Source: CAWKDG01 sp963848355 (GTDB taxonomy: Bacteria > Actinomycetota > Acidimicrobiia > Acidimicrobiales > UBA8190). Taken from it: a stretch of DNA of 64,000 bases. The stretch's first letter is position 1; the number at the start of each line of letters is the position of its first letter. The DNA lies in contig CAWKDG010000012.1 of NCBI GenBank assembly GCA_963848355.1, positions 806,001-870,000 of the forward strand, written 5' to 3'. The notes under the pieces are model-generated. The model ran no database searches. It saw only the letters and a list, made by a program, of their open reading frames with translations, and had not been told where the DNA came from. Shown here piece after piece: positions 17,073 to 26,238 of the stretch. The translations under genes were made by a program, and so were the position numbers.

Positions 17073-17948
17073 GTGTCCGCGCACGAGACCGAGCCACTGT
17101 CTGCGACGTCGGCTCTCTCGGAGGACGAGCGGGCGGCCGCATTCCGCCGGGCCGAGCCCAAGGTGCCGCGCAACTTCGCCCTCATCGTCCTGGCCGTCTT
17201 CGCTGTGCTCGGTCTCGGCGGCGTTCTCGGCGAGCACCTGCTCTCGAGCGTCGGCCTCAACCCGGCATCGACCACCCCCAGCACGTCCACCGTTCCCAGG
17301 CCGGTGACGGCCGGGACGGCTGTGGTGGCACCGCCGGCGTCAGCGACGGCGGCCCAGGAGGTCGGTGCAACCCTCCCGGCCTTCATGGGGATCACCCCCA
17401 TGGTGGGGACTCCGGCCCCCACGTTCACCCTCGTCGATCAATCGGGCAAGGCCGTCTCCCTGTCCGGCGAGCGTGGGGACGCCGTCGTCGTGACCTTCTT
17501 CGACTCCCCCTGCGACGACATCTGTTCCGTCATGTCGGCGGAGATCCGTCAGGCCGACGATGACCTCGGCTCGGCGAAGGCGCACGTCGTCTTCCTGACC
17601 GTGAACACCGACCCGGTGGTTCTCTCCACCGCTCCCGCCTCCACGGCGGCGGCCCAGGATGGTCTCGGGGCCCTGCCCAACTGGCATTTCCTGACCTCGA
17701 GCCTCCGGACCCTCAATGCCGTCTGGAAGGCCTACGGCGTCTCGGTCACGGTGGCCCCCCGCTCGGGCCTGGTCGCCCACAACGACGTCATGTACCTCAT
17801 CGGTCCCACCGGACGACTGCGTTACCGGGCCACGCCCTTCGCCGATGAGAGCGCATCGGGCACGTACAGCCTCTCCCCGAGCGACGTGGCCCGGTGGGGT
17901 CAAGGCATCGCCACATACGCCAGCCGTGTCCTCGGGAGCACCTCGTGA
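17073..17948 (+). CDS. SCO1/SenC copper chaperone
   Basis: The 291-residue membrane-anchored protein has one transmembrane helix near residues 30-50 and a Thr/Pro/Ala linker. The thioredoxin-fold SCO domain contains the copper ligands CDDIC (in DSPCDDICSVM) and a downstream His in SGLVAHNDVMYLI. SCO proteins deliver copper to the CuA centre of cytochrome oxidase subunit II. Start GTG 17073 is 24 bp after ctaB. Its stop overlaps the GTG of the next gene (GTGA), so it lies within the ctaB transcription unit. Confidence 0.92.
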   Translation: MSAHETEPLSATSALSEDERAAAFRRAEPKVPRNFALIVLAVFAVLGLGGVLGEHLLSSVGLNPASTTPSTSTVPRPVTAGTAVVAPPASATAAQEVGATLPAFMGITPMVGTPAPTFTLVDQSGKAVSLSGERGDAVVVTFFDSPCDDICSVMSAEIRQADDDLGSAKAHVVFLTVNTDPVVLSTAPASTAAAQDGLGALPNWHFLTSSLRTLNAVWKAYGVSVTVAPRSGLVAHNDVMYLIGPTGRLRYRATPFADESASGTYSLSPSDVARWGQGIATYASRVLGSTS

Positions 17949-18574
17949 CCGGAACCTCAGGTCCGGCGGCGCCGCCGGAGACGCCCGGCTCGGCCCCCAC
18001 CAGGGCGCCGTGGTTCCGCCGTCGGGCCTTTCTCCTCGCCGTCGGGGCCGTCGTGGTCGTTGGCATCGCCGTCATCAGCGATCTCCCCACAGGTGCATCG
18101 CGGACAGCGGACATCCAGGCCGACACCACCGTCATCGGGCAGATCAATACCGACATCGCTCCCTGCGTGTTCGCCGTGCACGAGGCCCTCACCCTGTACT
18201 CCGACGAGACCTCGGGGACCTTGACCTCAGCGCATCGGGCGCAGATCCCGGGTCTGCTGCGCGACGACCTGGACGCTTGTTCCCTCACCGACCAGTCGAT
18301 CTACGACCTGACCGACGTCGAGTCTCCGGGCGGCACCGCCGGCGACCGAGTGAGCGACGCCCTCAACACGGCCACTGTGTGGACCACGTCGGACGCCGTC
18401 GGAGTCATCGCCACCATCCAGGCCCTCACGAACGGGCCCAACGGTAAGGCACGGGCCCAGCTGACAAAGTACGAGCAGCTGATGGCCGCCGACGGAAGGA
18501 GGGCGGCGGCCGAAATCCACGCCGCCGACGGGGACCTGAGGGCCAACCTCCCTCTCCTGAACCTGTCGACGTAG
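17945..18574 (+). CDS. Membrane-anchored protein of unknown function
   Basis: The 209-residue protein has one N-terminal transmembrane helix (about residues 28-46). A mostly helical extracytoplasmic domain of about 150 residues follows with two cysteines (IAPCVFAV and LDACSLTD), plausibly a disulfide. The GTG start at 17945 overlaps the SCO stop codon, so the genes are translationally coupled. Helices such as TDIAPCVFAVHEALTLYSDE and GKARAQLTKYEQLMA suggest a four-helix bundle. No family recognised; a role in copper-centre assembly is inferred only from coupling. Confidence 0.7.
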   Translation: MTGTSGPAAPPETPGSAPTRAPWFRRRAFLLAVGAVVVVGIAVISDLPTGASRTADIQADTTVIGQINTDIAPCVFAVHEALTLYSDETSGTLTSAHRAQIPGLLRDDLDACSLTDQSIYDLTDVESPGGTAGDRVSDALNTATVWTTSDAVGVIATIQALTNGPNGKARAQLTKYEQLMAADGRRAAAEIHAADGDLRANLPLLNLST

Positions 18575-18618
18575 CCGACATCGGGCCCCATCGACCCGTC
18601 GGGCACCTGGTGTAGCCG

Positions 18619-19470
18619 TCAGTGCCGTCGCCCGTCACGAACCAGCCGGCGGAGCGCGTCGTCGGGGTCCTCGCCGCTGCGGAGCCAGAGGATGAGGTTC
18701 GTGAAGATCACCGGCAAGAAGATGCACAGTGACGTGAACCACAGGACCCAGGTGGTGAGGGCCTGGTCGGCGGCGACGCTGAGACCGCGACCGGCCACAT
18801 GATGGAAGGCCTCGTAGACCGAAGCGTGCGACAGCCCCACCAGGTAGGCGGTCACCCAGACGGTCCACATGGCCACGGCACCGGCCATGATCCGCCGGGG
18901 ACGGGCCAGCCGGGGCACGAAGGGCGGCGACTCGACGAGCTCGAGCCACAGCCCGATCCCGGCGGCCATCAGCGTGATGGCTTCGACCAGGGACAACCAG
19001 CCATGACGAGCCAGGGCGTCCACCGCGGCGGGGCTGCGCCAGGCCACCACCGCGGCCAGTTCGACGAGCAGGAACGCCAGGCTCCGCACCGGCTCGGGGT
19101 GATGCCGGCGGCCGGCGGCCAACCGGTCGACCATACGCGGCCGATCGACGAGGGCGACCCCTTCGGTGTCGGCGTCGAGCGCAGCACCCGCTGACAGACC
19201 CAGCAGCCCCCAGGGAGCGGCGAGCACCACGAGGGCCGGTGCCGCCATCGCCAGGAGGACGAACTGCAAGGCCTCGTAGACCTCGAGGCGCCGGGCCTCT
19301 GACGACAGGGGCGGCGCCAGCGCCACCACCAGCACGGCGACGGCCAGCGCGGCCAGCGCGGCCAGCGCGAGCCGAGAGCCGGATTCAGATTCGCTCACAA
19401 CACCGTTCAGACGCTCGGGGACGTCCTGCATGCCTGCACCGGGCCGCTCGCCGGCGGCCCTCTCGCTCAC
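18619..19470 (-). CDS. CtaG-like (Caa3_CtaG family) membrane protein, second copy
   Basis: The 283-residue protein has seven or eight transmembrane helices in the order of the Caa3_CtaG oxidase-assembly family (ALQFVLLAMAAPALVVLAAPWGLL, then a helix with FHHVAG). The typical His-rich HMIEH motif of the first copy at 24091-25008 is reduced to YEALQFVL here, so its metal role may be lost. GTG 19470 overlaps the stop of the upstream 37-residue gene (GTGA), which fixes the start. It is the last gene of the oxidase run on this strand. Confidence 0.7.
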   Translation of the reverse strand: MSERAAGERPGAGMQDVPERLNGVVSESESGSRLALAALAALAVAVLVVALAPPLSSEARRLEVYEALQFVLLAMAAPALVVLAAPWGLLGLSAGAALDADTEGVALVDRPRMVDRLAAGRRHHPEPVRSLAFLLVELAAVVAWRSPAAVDALARHGWLSLVEAITLMAAGIGLWLELVESPPFVPRLARPRRIMAGAVAMWTVWVTAYLVGLSHASVYEAFHHVAGRGLSVAADQALTTWVLWFTSLCIFLPVIFTNLILWLRSGEDPDDALRRLVRDGRRH

Positions 19471-19580
19471 CGGTTCGGACGGCGTTGAAAGAAGAACCAC
19501 AAACAGACGACGGTGAGTGTTCCAATCGGAATAGCGAACGTGAGGACCTGGGCCCCGACGAGGCTGTTCGTCCCGAACAT
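19467..19580 (-). CDS. 37-residue oxidase-cluster membrane peptide
   Basis: A short frame starts at ATG 19580 after a strong ribosome binding site (AAAGGTGG). It encodes MFGTNSLVGAQ, one hydrophobic helix (VLTFAIPIGTLTVVCLWFFF) and a basic end QRRPNR. Its stop overlaps the GTG of the CtaG-like gene. Position directly after subunit III, a good ribosome binding site and translational coupling make it very probably real. It resembles the tiny accessory (subunit IV-like or CcoQ-like) membrane subunits of heme-copper oxidases, without recognisable homology. Confidence 0.7.
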   Translation of the reverse strand: MFGTNSLVGAQVLTFAIPIGTLTVVCLWFFFQRRPNR

Positions 19581-19659
19581 CGTCCACCACCTTTCGTCCG
19601 GCCACTCCAGATGCCTCCGGGCCGGATACACCGGCCCGATCGCCCAGCGGGGATCCTGG

Positions 19660-20343
19660 TCAGATCACATAGAACATTAACCAAAAGAGCAGGTTCACAA
19701 AGGCCATGAAGGCCCAGAAGTACCAGCACGCTTCGAGGTTGGCCCGGAACAGTCGGGCCACCGGCATGGTCGATCGTGCCGGCCCGCCGTCCTCGCTCAC
19801 CGCCCGCCGAAGCCTGAGCCAGCGGGCCAGGAGCGTCTCCAGCCAATAGAGGCCGGCCAGGATGAGGCTGATGTTCATGACGCCCCAAGCGACGAAGCAC
19901 GAGGCGTAACCGCTCGAGCCGGGGAAGAACGACAACTTGGTGAACTCCCACACCTGCAGCCCGAGGGCGGTGAGCCCACCGGCGACCGCCACCCATCCGG
20001 CGACCTCCCAGTCGAGGGTCTCGCCCCGTCGCAGGCGCATCGTCCCGTACCCGTTCATGAGCCCGCTCGCCACTATCAGCGCGAAGACGGCGGCACCGAT
20101 GCCGGTCGGTGCCGTGATGTGGTCGGGGCGCCAGAGGTCCTCGCTGTTCGTCGACCGCAGATAGAAGTAGGCGAAGGCCAAGGAGGCGAAGAAAAAGGCG
20201 CCGATGCCGATGACCAGGTGCCCGCCGGTCCACATCGCTCCTTCGGCGGAGCGCATTTCGTACTCGATCTCCTCCGGCGTCTCGATCAACGTCGGAGCCT
20301 CGGCGGCCAGGTAGTCGTCGCCGGAACCGGGTTCGGTCATCAT
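19660..20343 (-). CDS. ctaE: Cytochrome c oxidase subunit III
   Basis: The 227-residue protein has five main hydrophobic helices. The subunit III pattern is seen in GAMWTGGHLVIGIGAFFFASLAFAYFYLR, a central Glu/Trp-rich helix (LQVWEFTKL) and the final FWAFMAFVNLLFWLMFYVI. It is on the short side, like five-helix actinobacterial forms. The start ATG overlaps the ctaD stop codon (ATGA at 20340-20343), giving translational coupling with subunit I. It probably stabilises subunit I. Confidence 0.9.
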   Translation of the reverse strand: MMTEPGSGDDYLAAEAPTLIETPEEIEYEMRSAEGAMWTGGHLVIGIGAFFFASLAFAYFYLRSTNSEDLWRPDHITAPTGIGAAVFALIVASGLMNGYGTMRLRRGETLDWEVAGWVAVAGGLTALGLQVWEFTKLSFFPGSSGYASCFVAWGVMNISLILAGLYWLETLLARWLRLRRAVSEDGGPARSTMPVARLFRANLEACWYFWAFMAFVNLLFWLMFYVI

Positions 20344-22358
20344 GCGAACGGTGGCCTCGGGTCGGTGGAACCTTCGTTGCCGGGGGCCACCTCCGACTCG
20401 GGCACCACCGACGGGTCGGGTGGAACGGCCCCGCTCAGCACGAGGGTCCGGGGGCCGAGGTCAGCGACGGGCGTGGCGTCAATCTGGCCGTAGTGGTACG
20501 GGTCGGCCAGCACCACCGGGATGCGGACGAAGTTGTAGACGGGCACAGGTGACGCCGTCTGCCATTCGAGGCCCAGCGAGCGCCACGGGTTGGCGGGCGA
20601 GGGTTTGGGGTCGATGAAGACCGACCACACGAAGTTGGCGATGAAGATCAGGAACGACGCACCGAGGAGGAAGGCGCTCACCGAGGAGAAGTCGTTCAGG
20701 ACCTGAAGGTTGTGGGCGTACTCGAAGACGCGTCGAGGCTGGCCGAGGAGGCCCACCAGGAAGAGGGGGAAGAACGTCAGGTTGAAGAATATGAACATGG
20801 TCCAGAAATGCCACTGGCCGAGACGCTTGTTCATCGTCTTCCCCGTCATCTTCGGGAGCCAGTAGTAGAGACCGCCGAAGAAGGCGAACACTATCCCACC
20901 CATGATCGTGTAGTGGAAGTGGGCCAGGACGAAGAATCCCCCGTGGACGGTGACGTTGACGGGCACGTCGGAGAGAAACACACCCGATATCCCGCCGATG
21001 AGGAAATTGAAGCCCATGGCGAGGGCGAAGAGCATGGGCACCTCAAATCGGATCTTCGCCTTCCAGAGCGTTCCCATGGTGTTCAGGAAGATGAACCCCG
21101 TGGGGATGGAGATCAGCTCTGTGGTGAGCATGAACAATGGCCGCATGTCGGGATTGATCCCGCTCTGGAAGAGGTGGTGCTGCCACACGAAGAACGACAG
21201 CAGAGCCACGCCGATCATGCCGGCGGCGGCGATCCGGTAGCCGAAGAGCGGTTTTCTGGTGAACACGGGAAAGATCTCGCCCACGATGCCGAAGCCGGGC
21301 AGCGCCATGATGTAGACCTCGGGATGCCCGAAGAACCAGAAGAGGTTCTCCCACAGATACGAGCTCCCCCCGTGCTCGTTGACGAAGAAGGCGGTCTGGG
21401 CCGTGCGGTCGAGCACGCCGAACAAGCCGGCGGCCACCAAGGTGGGGGTGGCCAGCGTAAGGAGGGCGGCCGTGGCCAGGATCGACCAGACGAAGATCGG
21501 CACCCGCCCCCAGCTCATGCCCGGGGCGCGGTAGTTGATGATGGTGGCGAGCAGGTTGAAGCCGGCGCAGATCATGCCGACACCGATGACGGCGAAGCCG
21601 ACGAGGTAGGAATCCATCCCCCCGGTGGCCTGCGTCTGCAACGGGGCGTACCCGGTCCAGCCCGTGGGGAAGCCGCCCAGTGGCAGGGCGGTCAGTATGA
21701 CCAGGTAGCCGGCGGCGAAGATCCACAGCGAGAAGGCCTCGACGCGGGGGAAGGCCATGCGTCGCGACCCGATCATCAGGGGGACGAGCCAGTTCCCGAG
21801 GGGACCGATGACGATGGACGACGCCATCATCATCATGATCGTTCCGTGCTCACTGACCAGTGCGATGTAGGTACCGGGTCCGAAGACGTGGTTGGTCGGA
21901 TTCAGCAACTCTGTCCTGATGCCCATGGCCATCAGGCCCCCGGTGAAGAAGAACAAGAGCACCACGAACGTGTACTGGAGACCGATCACCTTGTGGTCGA
22001 GCGCCGGGCCGAAGTAACGAGTCCAGCTGTTGGAAGGAGCGGGTGGCAGCGGCTCGCGCCCGAGGATCTTGGCCAGCGGATAGTCGAGCATGCCGGCGCC
22101 AGCCAGCCAACCCACTACGCCGATCGACAGGCCGAGAGCGATGGCGACGTCGTTCTGGCCGCTTCCCTGCACGTTGATGTAGCCGCTGGCGATGACGTTG
22201 CCGATCCAGTGTCCGAAGGCGTAACCAGCGACAGCCCCGACCAGGGCCCGTCCCGCGTTGGGCCCGAGCCACCGCGGCCGGCGCCGACCCGGGGCACCGG
22301 GAGGCGGCGCGTCATCGGAATGTTCGGCTCCGATCGACTCACGAGTGTCGATGGCCAT
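20340..22358 (-). CDS. ctaD: Cytochrome c oxidase subunit I, atypical proton channels
   Basis: The 672-residue heme-copper oxidase core has the heme a His in EHGTIMMMM, CuB and cross-linked Tyr in GHPEVYIMALPGFGI, CuB histidines in WQHHLF, and heme a3/a ligands in VLAHFHYTIMGG. An N-terminal extension adds two helices before the canonical first helix. The usual D-channel entrance ARDMAFPRLN is replaced by SRRMAFPRVE, and the K-channel lysine segment PTGVKFF reads PTGFIFL. The Glu of HPEVY is kept. It therefore resembles the CoxN-like or acidophile variants rather than classical A1 enzymes. The gene sits between ctaC (17-bp gap) and ctaE (overlap). Confidence 0.95.
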   Translation of the reverse strand: MAIDTRESIGAEHSDDAPPPGAPGRRRPRWLGPNAGRALVGAVAGYAFGHWIGNVIASGYINVQGSGQNDVAIALGLSIGVVGWLAGAGMLDYPLAKILGREPLPPAPSNSWTRYFGPALDHKVIGLQYTFVVLLFFFTGGLMAMGIRTELLNPTNHVFGPGTYIALVSEHGTIMMMMASSIVIGPLGNWLVPLMIGSRRMAFPRVEAFSLWIFAAGYLVILTALPLGGFPTGWTGYAPLQTQATGGMDSYLVGFAVIGVGMICAGFNLLATIINYRAPGMSWGRVPIFVWSILATAALLTLATPTLVAAGLFGVLDRTAQTAFFVNEHGGSSYLWENLFWFFGHPEVYIMALPGFGIVGEIFPVFTRKPLFGYRIAAAGMIGVALLSFFVWQHHLFQSGINPDMRPLFMLTTELISIPTGFIFLNTMGTLWKAKIRFEVPMLFALAMGFNFLIGGISGVFLSDVPVNVTVHGGFFVLAHFHYTIMGGIVFAFFGGLYYWLPKMTGKTMNKRLGQWHFWTMFIFFNLTFFPLFLVGLLGQPRRVFEYAHNLQVLNDFSSVSAFLLGASFLIFIANFVWSVFIDPKPSPANPWRSLGLEWQTASPVPVYNFVRIPVVLADPYHYGQIDATPVADLGPRTLVLSGAVPPDPSVVPESEVAPGNEGSTDPRPPFA

Positions 22359-22375
22359 GCCCTCGGTCGTCCTTC

Positions 22376-23296
22376 CTACTTGCTCGGATTCTGGGCGCCG
22401 TACTGCTCCACTTTGCTGTACTGGTCGACATTGTCGGGATAGAGACCGCCGTCGGCGCCGTTGGCGTCAGGGACGTAGGTATACGAGAACGGCGGGAGGT
22501 TCTTCGTGTTCACCGCGTTCTGGCGTTCCGTCGACTGGGCCCAGACGAAGAACTGCGCCTTGGGGAGAACCCGTCCGTAGTCGTACATGGCCCCGTGCCA
22601 CAGGCCGCACAACTCCGAGCAGCGCACGGTGAACGATCCGAGTTGCTTGGTCGTGGTGTAGGCGACGTCGTCCTCGGTCGGATTGGCGTCGGCCTTGACC
22701 CCGAGCTGATAGGCCCAGAAGGAGTGGATGACGTCGAGGGAGGTCACGTGGAAGGCGATGGTGGTGTCGTTCGGGATCATCAACTGTCTGGTCTCGAACC
22801 CACCGAACGTGGGATAGCGATAGGTGAATTCCCACTGCTGGGCGATGACCTGGACGGGAAGCACGTCGTGCGACGTGGGTGTCCAGATCGGGCTCGGCCC
22901 CTCACCACCGCCGGCACCGGCGGGCGCGATGAGCTCGACGGTGCCGAAGATGAAGACGCCGAGCACGATGACCGTGGTGGTCGTGATCCAGCCGATCTGG
23001 ACGCCGAGGTGGCCCCGCGCCTTCGGCCCCCCCTCAGGCTCCACCGCGCCGGGGCGTGATCCCCGCCAGACGGTGAACGCATAGGCCCAGTACACCCACA
23101 CCGCCAACATGACCGGGAAAGCGATCATGAACAGGACGTTGAAGTCGAACTGGGCGCCGCTGGCCGACGACGTCATCGCACCCGGCGGCACATGAGGGCC
23201 GACGGCGAACCAGAAGACGAGATCGAGCGCGGTGGCCAGAATCACCCAGATAGTGATGATCCGCCGGAAGTGGTGGGTGTCGTCGCCTGCGCTCAT
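22376..23296 (-). CDS. ctaC: Cytochrome c oxidase subunit II (CuA)
   Basis: The 306-residue protein begins with an unusual N-terminal membrane part having three hydrophobic stretches (residues 15-33, 50-72 and 100-122). The CuA cupredoxin domain follows: VQVIAQQWEFTYRYP, the first His ligand in SLDVIHSFWAYQLGVKADANP, and CSELCGLWHGAMYD with both Cys, His and Met ligands intact. There is no fused cytochrome c. ATG 23296 overlaps the stop of the upstream cupredoxin gene (ATGA), which fixes the start and couples the two. It accepts electrons from a soluble or membrane donor. Confidence 0.94.
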   Translation of the reverse strand: MSAGDDTHHFRRIITIWVILATALDLVFWFAVGPHVPPGAMTSSASGAQFDFNVLFMIAFPVMLAVWVYWAYAFTVWRGSRPGAVEPEGGPKARGHLGVQIGWITTTTVIVLGVFIFGTVELIAPAGAGGGEGPSPIWTPTSHDVLPVQVIAQQWEFTYRYPTFGGFETRQLMIPNDTTIAFHVTSLDVIHSFWAYQLGVKADANPTEDDVAYTTTKQLGSFTVRCSELCGLWHGAMYDYGRVLPKAQFFVWAQSTERQNAVNTKNLPPFSYTYVPDANGADGGLYPDNVDQYSKVEQYGAQNPSK

Positions 23297-23967
23297 GCCA
23301 CCACCTTGAGGAACCCGTCCATGTAGCCCACCGTCTGCATGGGACCGCCGTTGCCGTACAGGTAGCCCAGGCCGCAGGGGAGGAAACACTGCCACGGGTA
23401 CTGGCCGGGGCCCGGGGTCATGAAGGAGAACTTGATGATGTTGTGCGGAGACTTGAACGTGCACGGTGCCACCGCGCAGAGATTGGCGCTCCCGTTGTTG
23501 GCGTAGAGCGGCACGCTGATTCCCAGGGTGGGAATAGCGAAGGTGTGGGCCACGCCGTTGCCGTTGTTGGCGTTAATGACGTGAAAAGTCTTCCCATTGA
23601 GGACGGCGTCGCCACCGATAGTGCCGATCACCTGGCCGAATTGCTGGTTGCGCAGGGGAGAGCCGCCGTCGTACTGGTCCACCGTGACGTTGATCCGGGT
23701 GTGGGCCGGAAGGTCCCACAGCGTGGTGTGCACCCACTGCCCGTTGGGCGCCTTCGTGAGGTACGAGACCCACGTCGGATGAGGACCGAAGCCGATCGAG
23801 CCCACGGTCTGCAGGGTGAGATCGACCGGTTCCCCCGCCTGGTGGCCGGCGGTGAAGTCCACCGTCGGTGGCGATGAACGGAGGAAGGCCATGACGGTGA
23901 AGACGACGAGACCGACGGCAACAGCGAACAAAGCGCCAACGATGGCCAGCCGTCCGCCGCGACCCAC
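23293..23967 (-). CDS. Membrane-anchored CuA-like cupredoxin with altered ligand set
   Basis: The 224-residue protein has one N-terminal anchor helix (about residues 7-28) and a cupredoxin-like beta domain. GVAHTFAIPTLGISVP supplies a His in the place of the first CuA histidine. The loop QCFLPCGLGYLYGNGGPM mirrors CuA CxxxCGxxHxxM, but the His position is Tyr and the Met is displaced. It could bind a type 1-like or mononuclear copper, act as an electron donor like sulfocyanin, or be a structural relative that lost CuA. Overlap with ctaC (ATGA) argues for an oxidase subunit or dedicated donor. Confidence 0.8.
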   Translation of the reverse strand: MGRGGRLAIVGALFAVAVGLVVFTVMAFLRSSPPTVDFTAGHQAGEPVDLTLQTVGSIGFGPHPTWVSYLTKAPNGQWVHTTLWDLPAHTRINVTVDQYDGGSPLRNQQFGQVIGTIGGDAVLNGKTFHVINANNGNGVAHTFAIPTLGISVPLYANNGSANLCAVAPCTFKSPHNIIKFSFMTPGPGQYPWQCFLPCGLGYLYGNGGPMQTVGYMDGFLKVVA

Positions 23968-24090
23968 GGTCAGCCCCGTACGACCCAGAAAGACACGGCC
24001 CTGTCCACCGTCATCTCCGCCCCTGACTTCCCCGTGGCAACCTGCTCGCAGCCCCCGGGGGATGTCGCGCTGCCTACGTCGGCGGCGACC

Positions 24091-25008
24091 TTATGCCCGG
24101 TTAGGGCGGTCGTCAACGATCGTCCTCCGGGCCGGTGGCGGGCTCGGGAAGCGGTGCACAAGATGCTCGAGCACGTTCGAGAGCCCACCCTCCTCCACGA
24201 TGGCACGACGGAGGACGACGATCAGAGCCGGGTATGCCCAGAGGTCCCCGCACACCCACAGAATGGCGGCTCCGATCTGCTGGTCGGCGAAGGGCGGGAG
24301 CGAGACCCCCGGAATGTGGGCGTAGACGGGGTACCACGACGAACTCGAGAAGATGCTCAAGGACATGGCCAGGACGAACATGACGATGTTGGTGCCGACG
24401 ATGGCCCCGCCCTGCCAGAACAACGATGCCCGAGGCTTCATCGGGTGCGACGGGATGATCTGGAGCCAGAAGAGGACACCGGTGACGAGGAAGCTGCCGT
24501 GCATCAGCCAGATGTGCACGAGTTGGTTGTTCTCGGCCAGATCGAACAACACCGGGAGGTGCCAGAGGACCATGACCGCGTTGAAAGCGAGAAGAGCTGT
24601 CCAGGGACTCCTGACCGCCCGGCCGAGGGCGCGCAACGGCTTCGCCCAGGGGCCGAGAAGCATGGATCGCACAATCCGACGTCGTGTTGCTACCGGTAGC
24701 GCGAACAACAGGGGGATCCACGGAGCTCCGGCCACGATCAGGATGGGTGCGTAGAAAGAGATCAGGATGTGCTCGATCATGTGGACGAAGAAGTAGTCGC
24801 CCGACCAGTAATCGATCGGCGACTCCACCGCCACGAGCAGGCACGCGAGGCCGGCGTAGAAGAGAAGCGAGCGCCGGCGACGCCATCTCGTCCGCCCGGC
24901 CTCGGAACGAGCCCGTAGCCGTGCCAGCCCGACCTCGTGGGCCAGGACCACGACGGCCACCACGACGAGAAACGGGTCGAACGTCCAGTGTCCCGTCACG
25001 TACGACAC
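24091..25008 (-). CDS. ctaG: Cytochrome c oxidase assembly protein CtaG
   Basis: The 305-residue Caa3_CtaG family protein has about seven transmembrane helices. Signature histidines are in [36 protein letters not shown] and [11 protein letters not shown]. The family is needed for CuB insertion or assembly of caa3-type oxidases in Bacillus. It lies 123 bp upstream of the cupredoxin gene in the same direction and 36 bp downstream of the lipoprotein gene, inside the oxidase operon. Confidence 0.92.
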   Translation of the reverse strand: MSYVTGHWTFDPFLVVVAVVVLAHEVGLARLRARSEAGRTRWRRRRSLLFYAGLACLLVAVESPIDYWSGDYFFVHMIEHILISFYAPILIVAGAPWIPLLFALPVATRRRIVRSMLLGPWAKPLRALGRAVRSPWTALLAFNAVMVLWHLPVLFDLAENNQLVHIWLMHGSFLVTGVLFWLQIIPSHPMKPRASLFWQGGAIVGTNIVMFVLAMSLSIFSSSSWYPVYAHIPGVSLPPFADQQIGAAILWVCGDLWAYPALIVVLRRAIVEEGGLSNVLEHLVHRFPSPPPARRTIVDDRPNRA

Positions 25009-25044
25009 GGAACCTTCTCCGTCATCTCCGTTGCGACCCGGCCC

Positions 25045-26238
25045 TCACGAGGAGGAGCCGAACTGGATCGGTACCGTCACGGTCTCGATCTTGCTCCAGG
25101 TGCGGGCCACAGCGTCGAGTCGCCAGTCGGTGAGCTGGACGAGGGATTCGGAAAGGGCGTCGACCACGCCGTCGGCGCCCACCGCCACGGCGGCGGTGCC
25201 AGGGGGCGGGGCGGGCAGGGAGCGCCACCCCCCGCCGGGTCCCGTCTCGAGGTCGAGTCCCGGCTTCCCGTCGGGTCGCGACGCGAGGACCACGAACCCG
25301 CCCCCGGGTTCCACGCCGGTGGAAACCACACGGGTTCCATTGCCCAACCGAAGCGGCGATGACCGTGACCAGCTCCCTCCGGCGGTGCTGGCCACGCCGA
25401 TCAGGCTCCGCGTCGACGTGGTCGTGGCCGCCACCAGCCCGCTGACGACTCCGCCGGCGTCCACGAGTCGCAGCACCTTCGTCCCCCTCGTATCCCCCGA
25501 CAGTCGTGGCCCGACGAGGCGCCAGACCCCCCGGGCCCGCCCGAAGATCCCGACGACCCTGCCCGAGGTGCACGTCGTCCCCACCAGAGGTCCGTCGGTG
25601 GCGCCAGAAGCGACAGCCGTCAGCGTGCCGACGCCACACGACCGACCCGCCGCCGAGGAGATCGCTCCGCGGCCGACCACCTCCGACCAGGCCGAGAAGT
25701 TGCCGGCGCTACCGAAGACCTCGCCCCCTCCGGCCCGTAGCAGGGCGAGCGATGCTGTGCCGGCGGACGCAGCCAAGGCGTCCGGCACGCCGGCGAGACC
25801 GCCGGGTACGAGACCTGGCGACCACGACCTCCCGTCGTCGGTGCTCAGAGCGAGCGGCGAGAAGGCGAGATCCTGACTCGGCTCGAAACCGGAGAGCACG
25901 AAAGCGCCGTCGGCTGGACCCGGACCCGGGCTCGCCACCAGGCCGCCGTTGTCGGCCACACCCGGTGGCGTAACGAGCGCCCACCGGGACGAGAAGTCCG
26001 GACGGAAGAAGAGCTCCCAGAACGTGTTGAGGGGATCACCGATCCTTCCCATAGCCACGACGGCGAACGTCCCGCTCCTGGTGGCGAATGAGGCAGCCAA
26101 GGGCACCGAGATCCCAGACGCCGGCAGGCCCGGTGCGGAACCGGCTCGCGGTGTCGAGGCCCCACAACCGGTCAGGCCGACGGCCGCCACCAGTGCCATC
26201 ACGCCGGGGGTGACGGACCGCGCCCTCACCCGCCTCAC
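25045..26238 (-). CDS. Lipoprotein with Asp-box (sialidase-like) beta-propeller repeats
   Basis: The 397-residue precursor has lipobox GLTGC near residue 21. The mature part is Gly/Ser/Ala-rich and beta-structured. Asp-box-like turns such as STDDGRSWSPG and STAGGSWSRSS indicate a BNR/sortilin-type propeller rather than an active sialidase, since no catalytic residues are evident. GTG 26238 overlaps the stop of the upstream DoxX-like/SCO gene (GTGA). It may be an assembly or surface factor for the oxidase complex, an inference from position. Confidence 0.75.
   Translation of the reverse strand: MRRVRARSVTPGVMALVAAVGLTGCGASTPRAGSAPGLPASGISVPLAASFATRSGTFAVVAMGRIGDPLNTFWELFFRPDFSSRWALVTPPGVADNGGLVASPGPGPADGAFVLSGFEPSQDLAFSPLALSTDDGRSWSPGLVPGGLAGVPDALAASAGTASLALLRAGGGEVFGSAGNFSAWSEVVGRGAISSAAGRSCGVGTLTAVASGATDGPLVGTTCTSGRVVGIFGRARGVWRLVGPRLSGDTRGTKVLRLVDAGGVVSGLVAATTTSTRSLIGVASTAGGSWSRSSPLRLGNGTRVVSTGVEPGGGFVVLASRPDGKPGLDLETGPGGGWRSLPAPPPGTAAVAVGADGVVDALSESLVQLTDWRLDAVARTWSKIETVTVPIQFGSSS

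Noticed and set aside
20712..22442. Long + strand frame of 576 codons
   Set aside because: It is the shadow of ctaD on the other strand; its Glu/His/Gly-rich text has no domain pattern.
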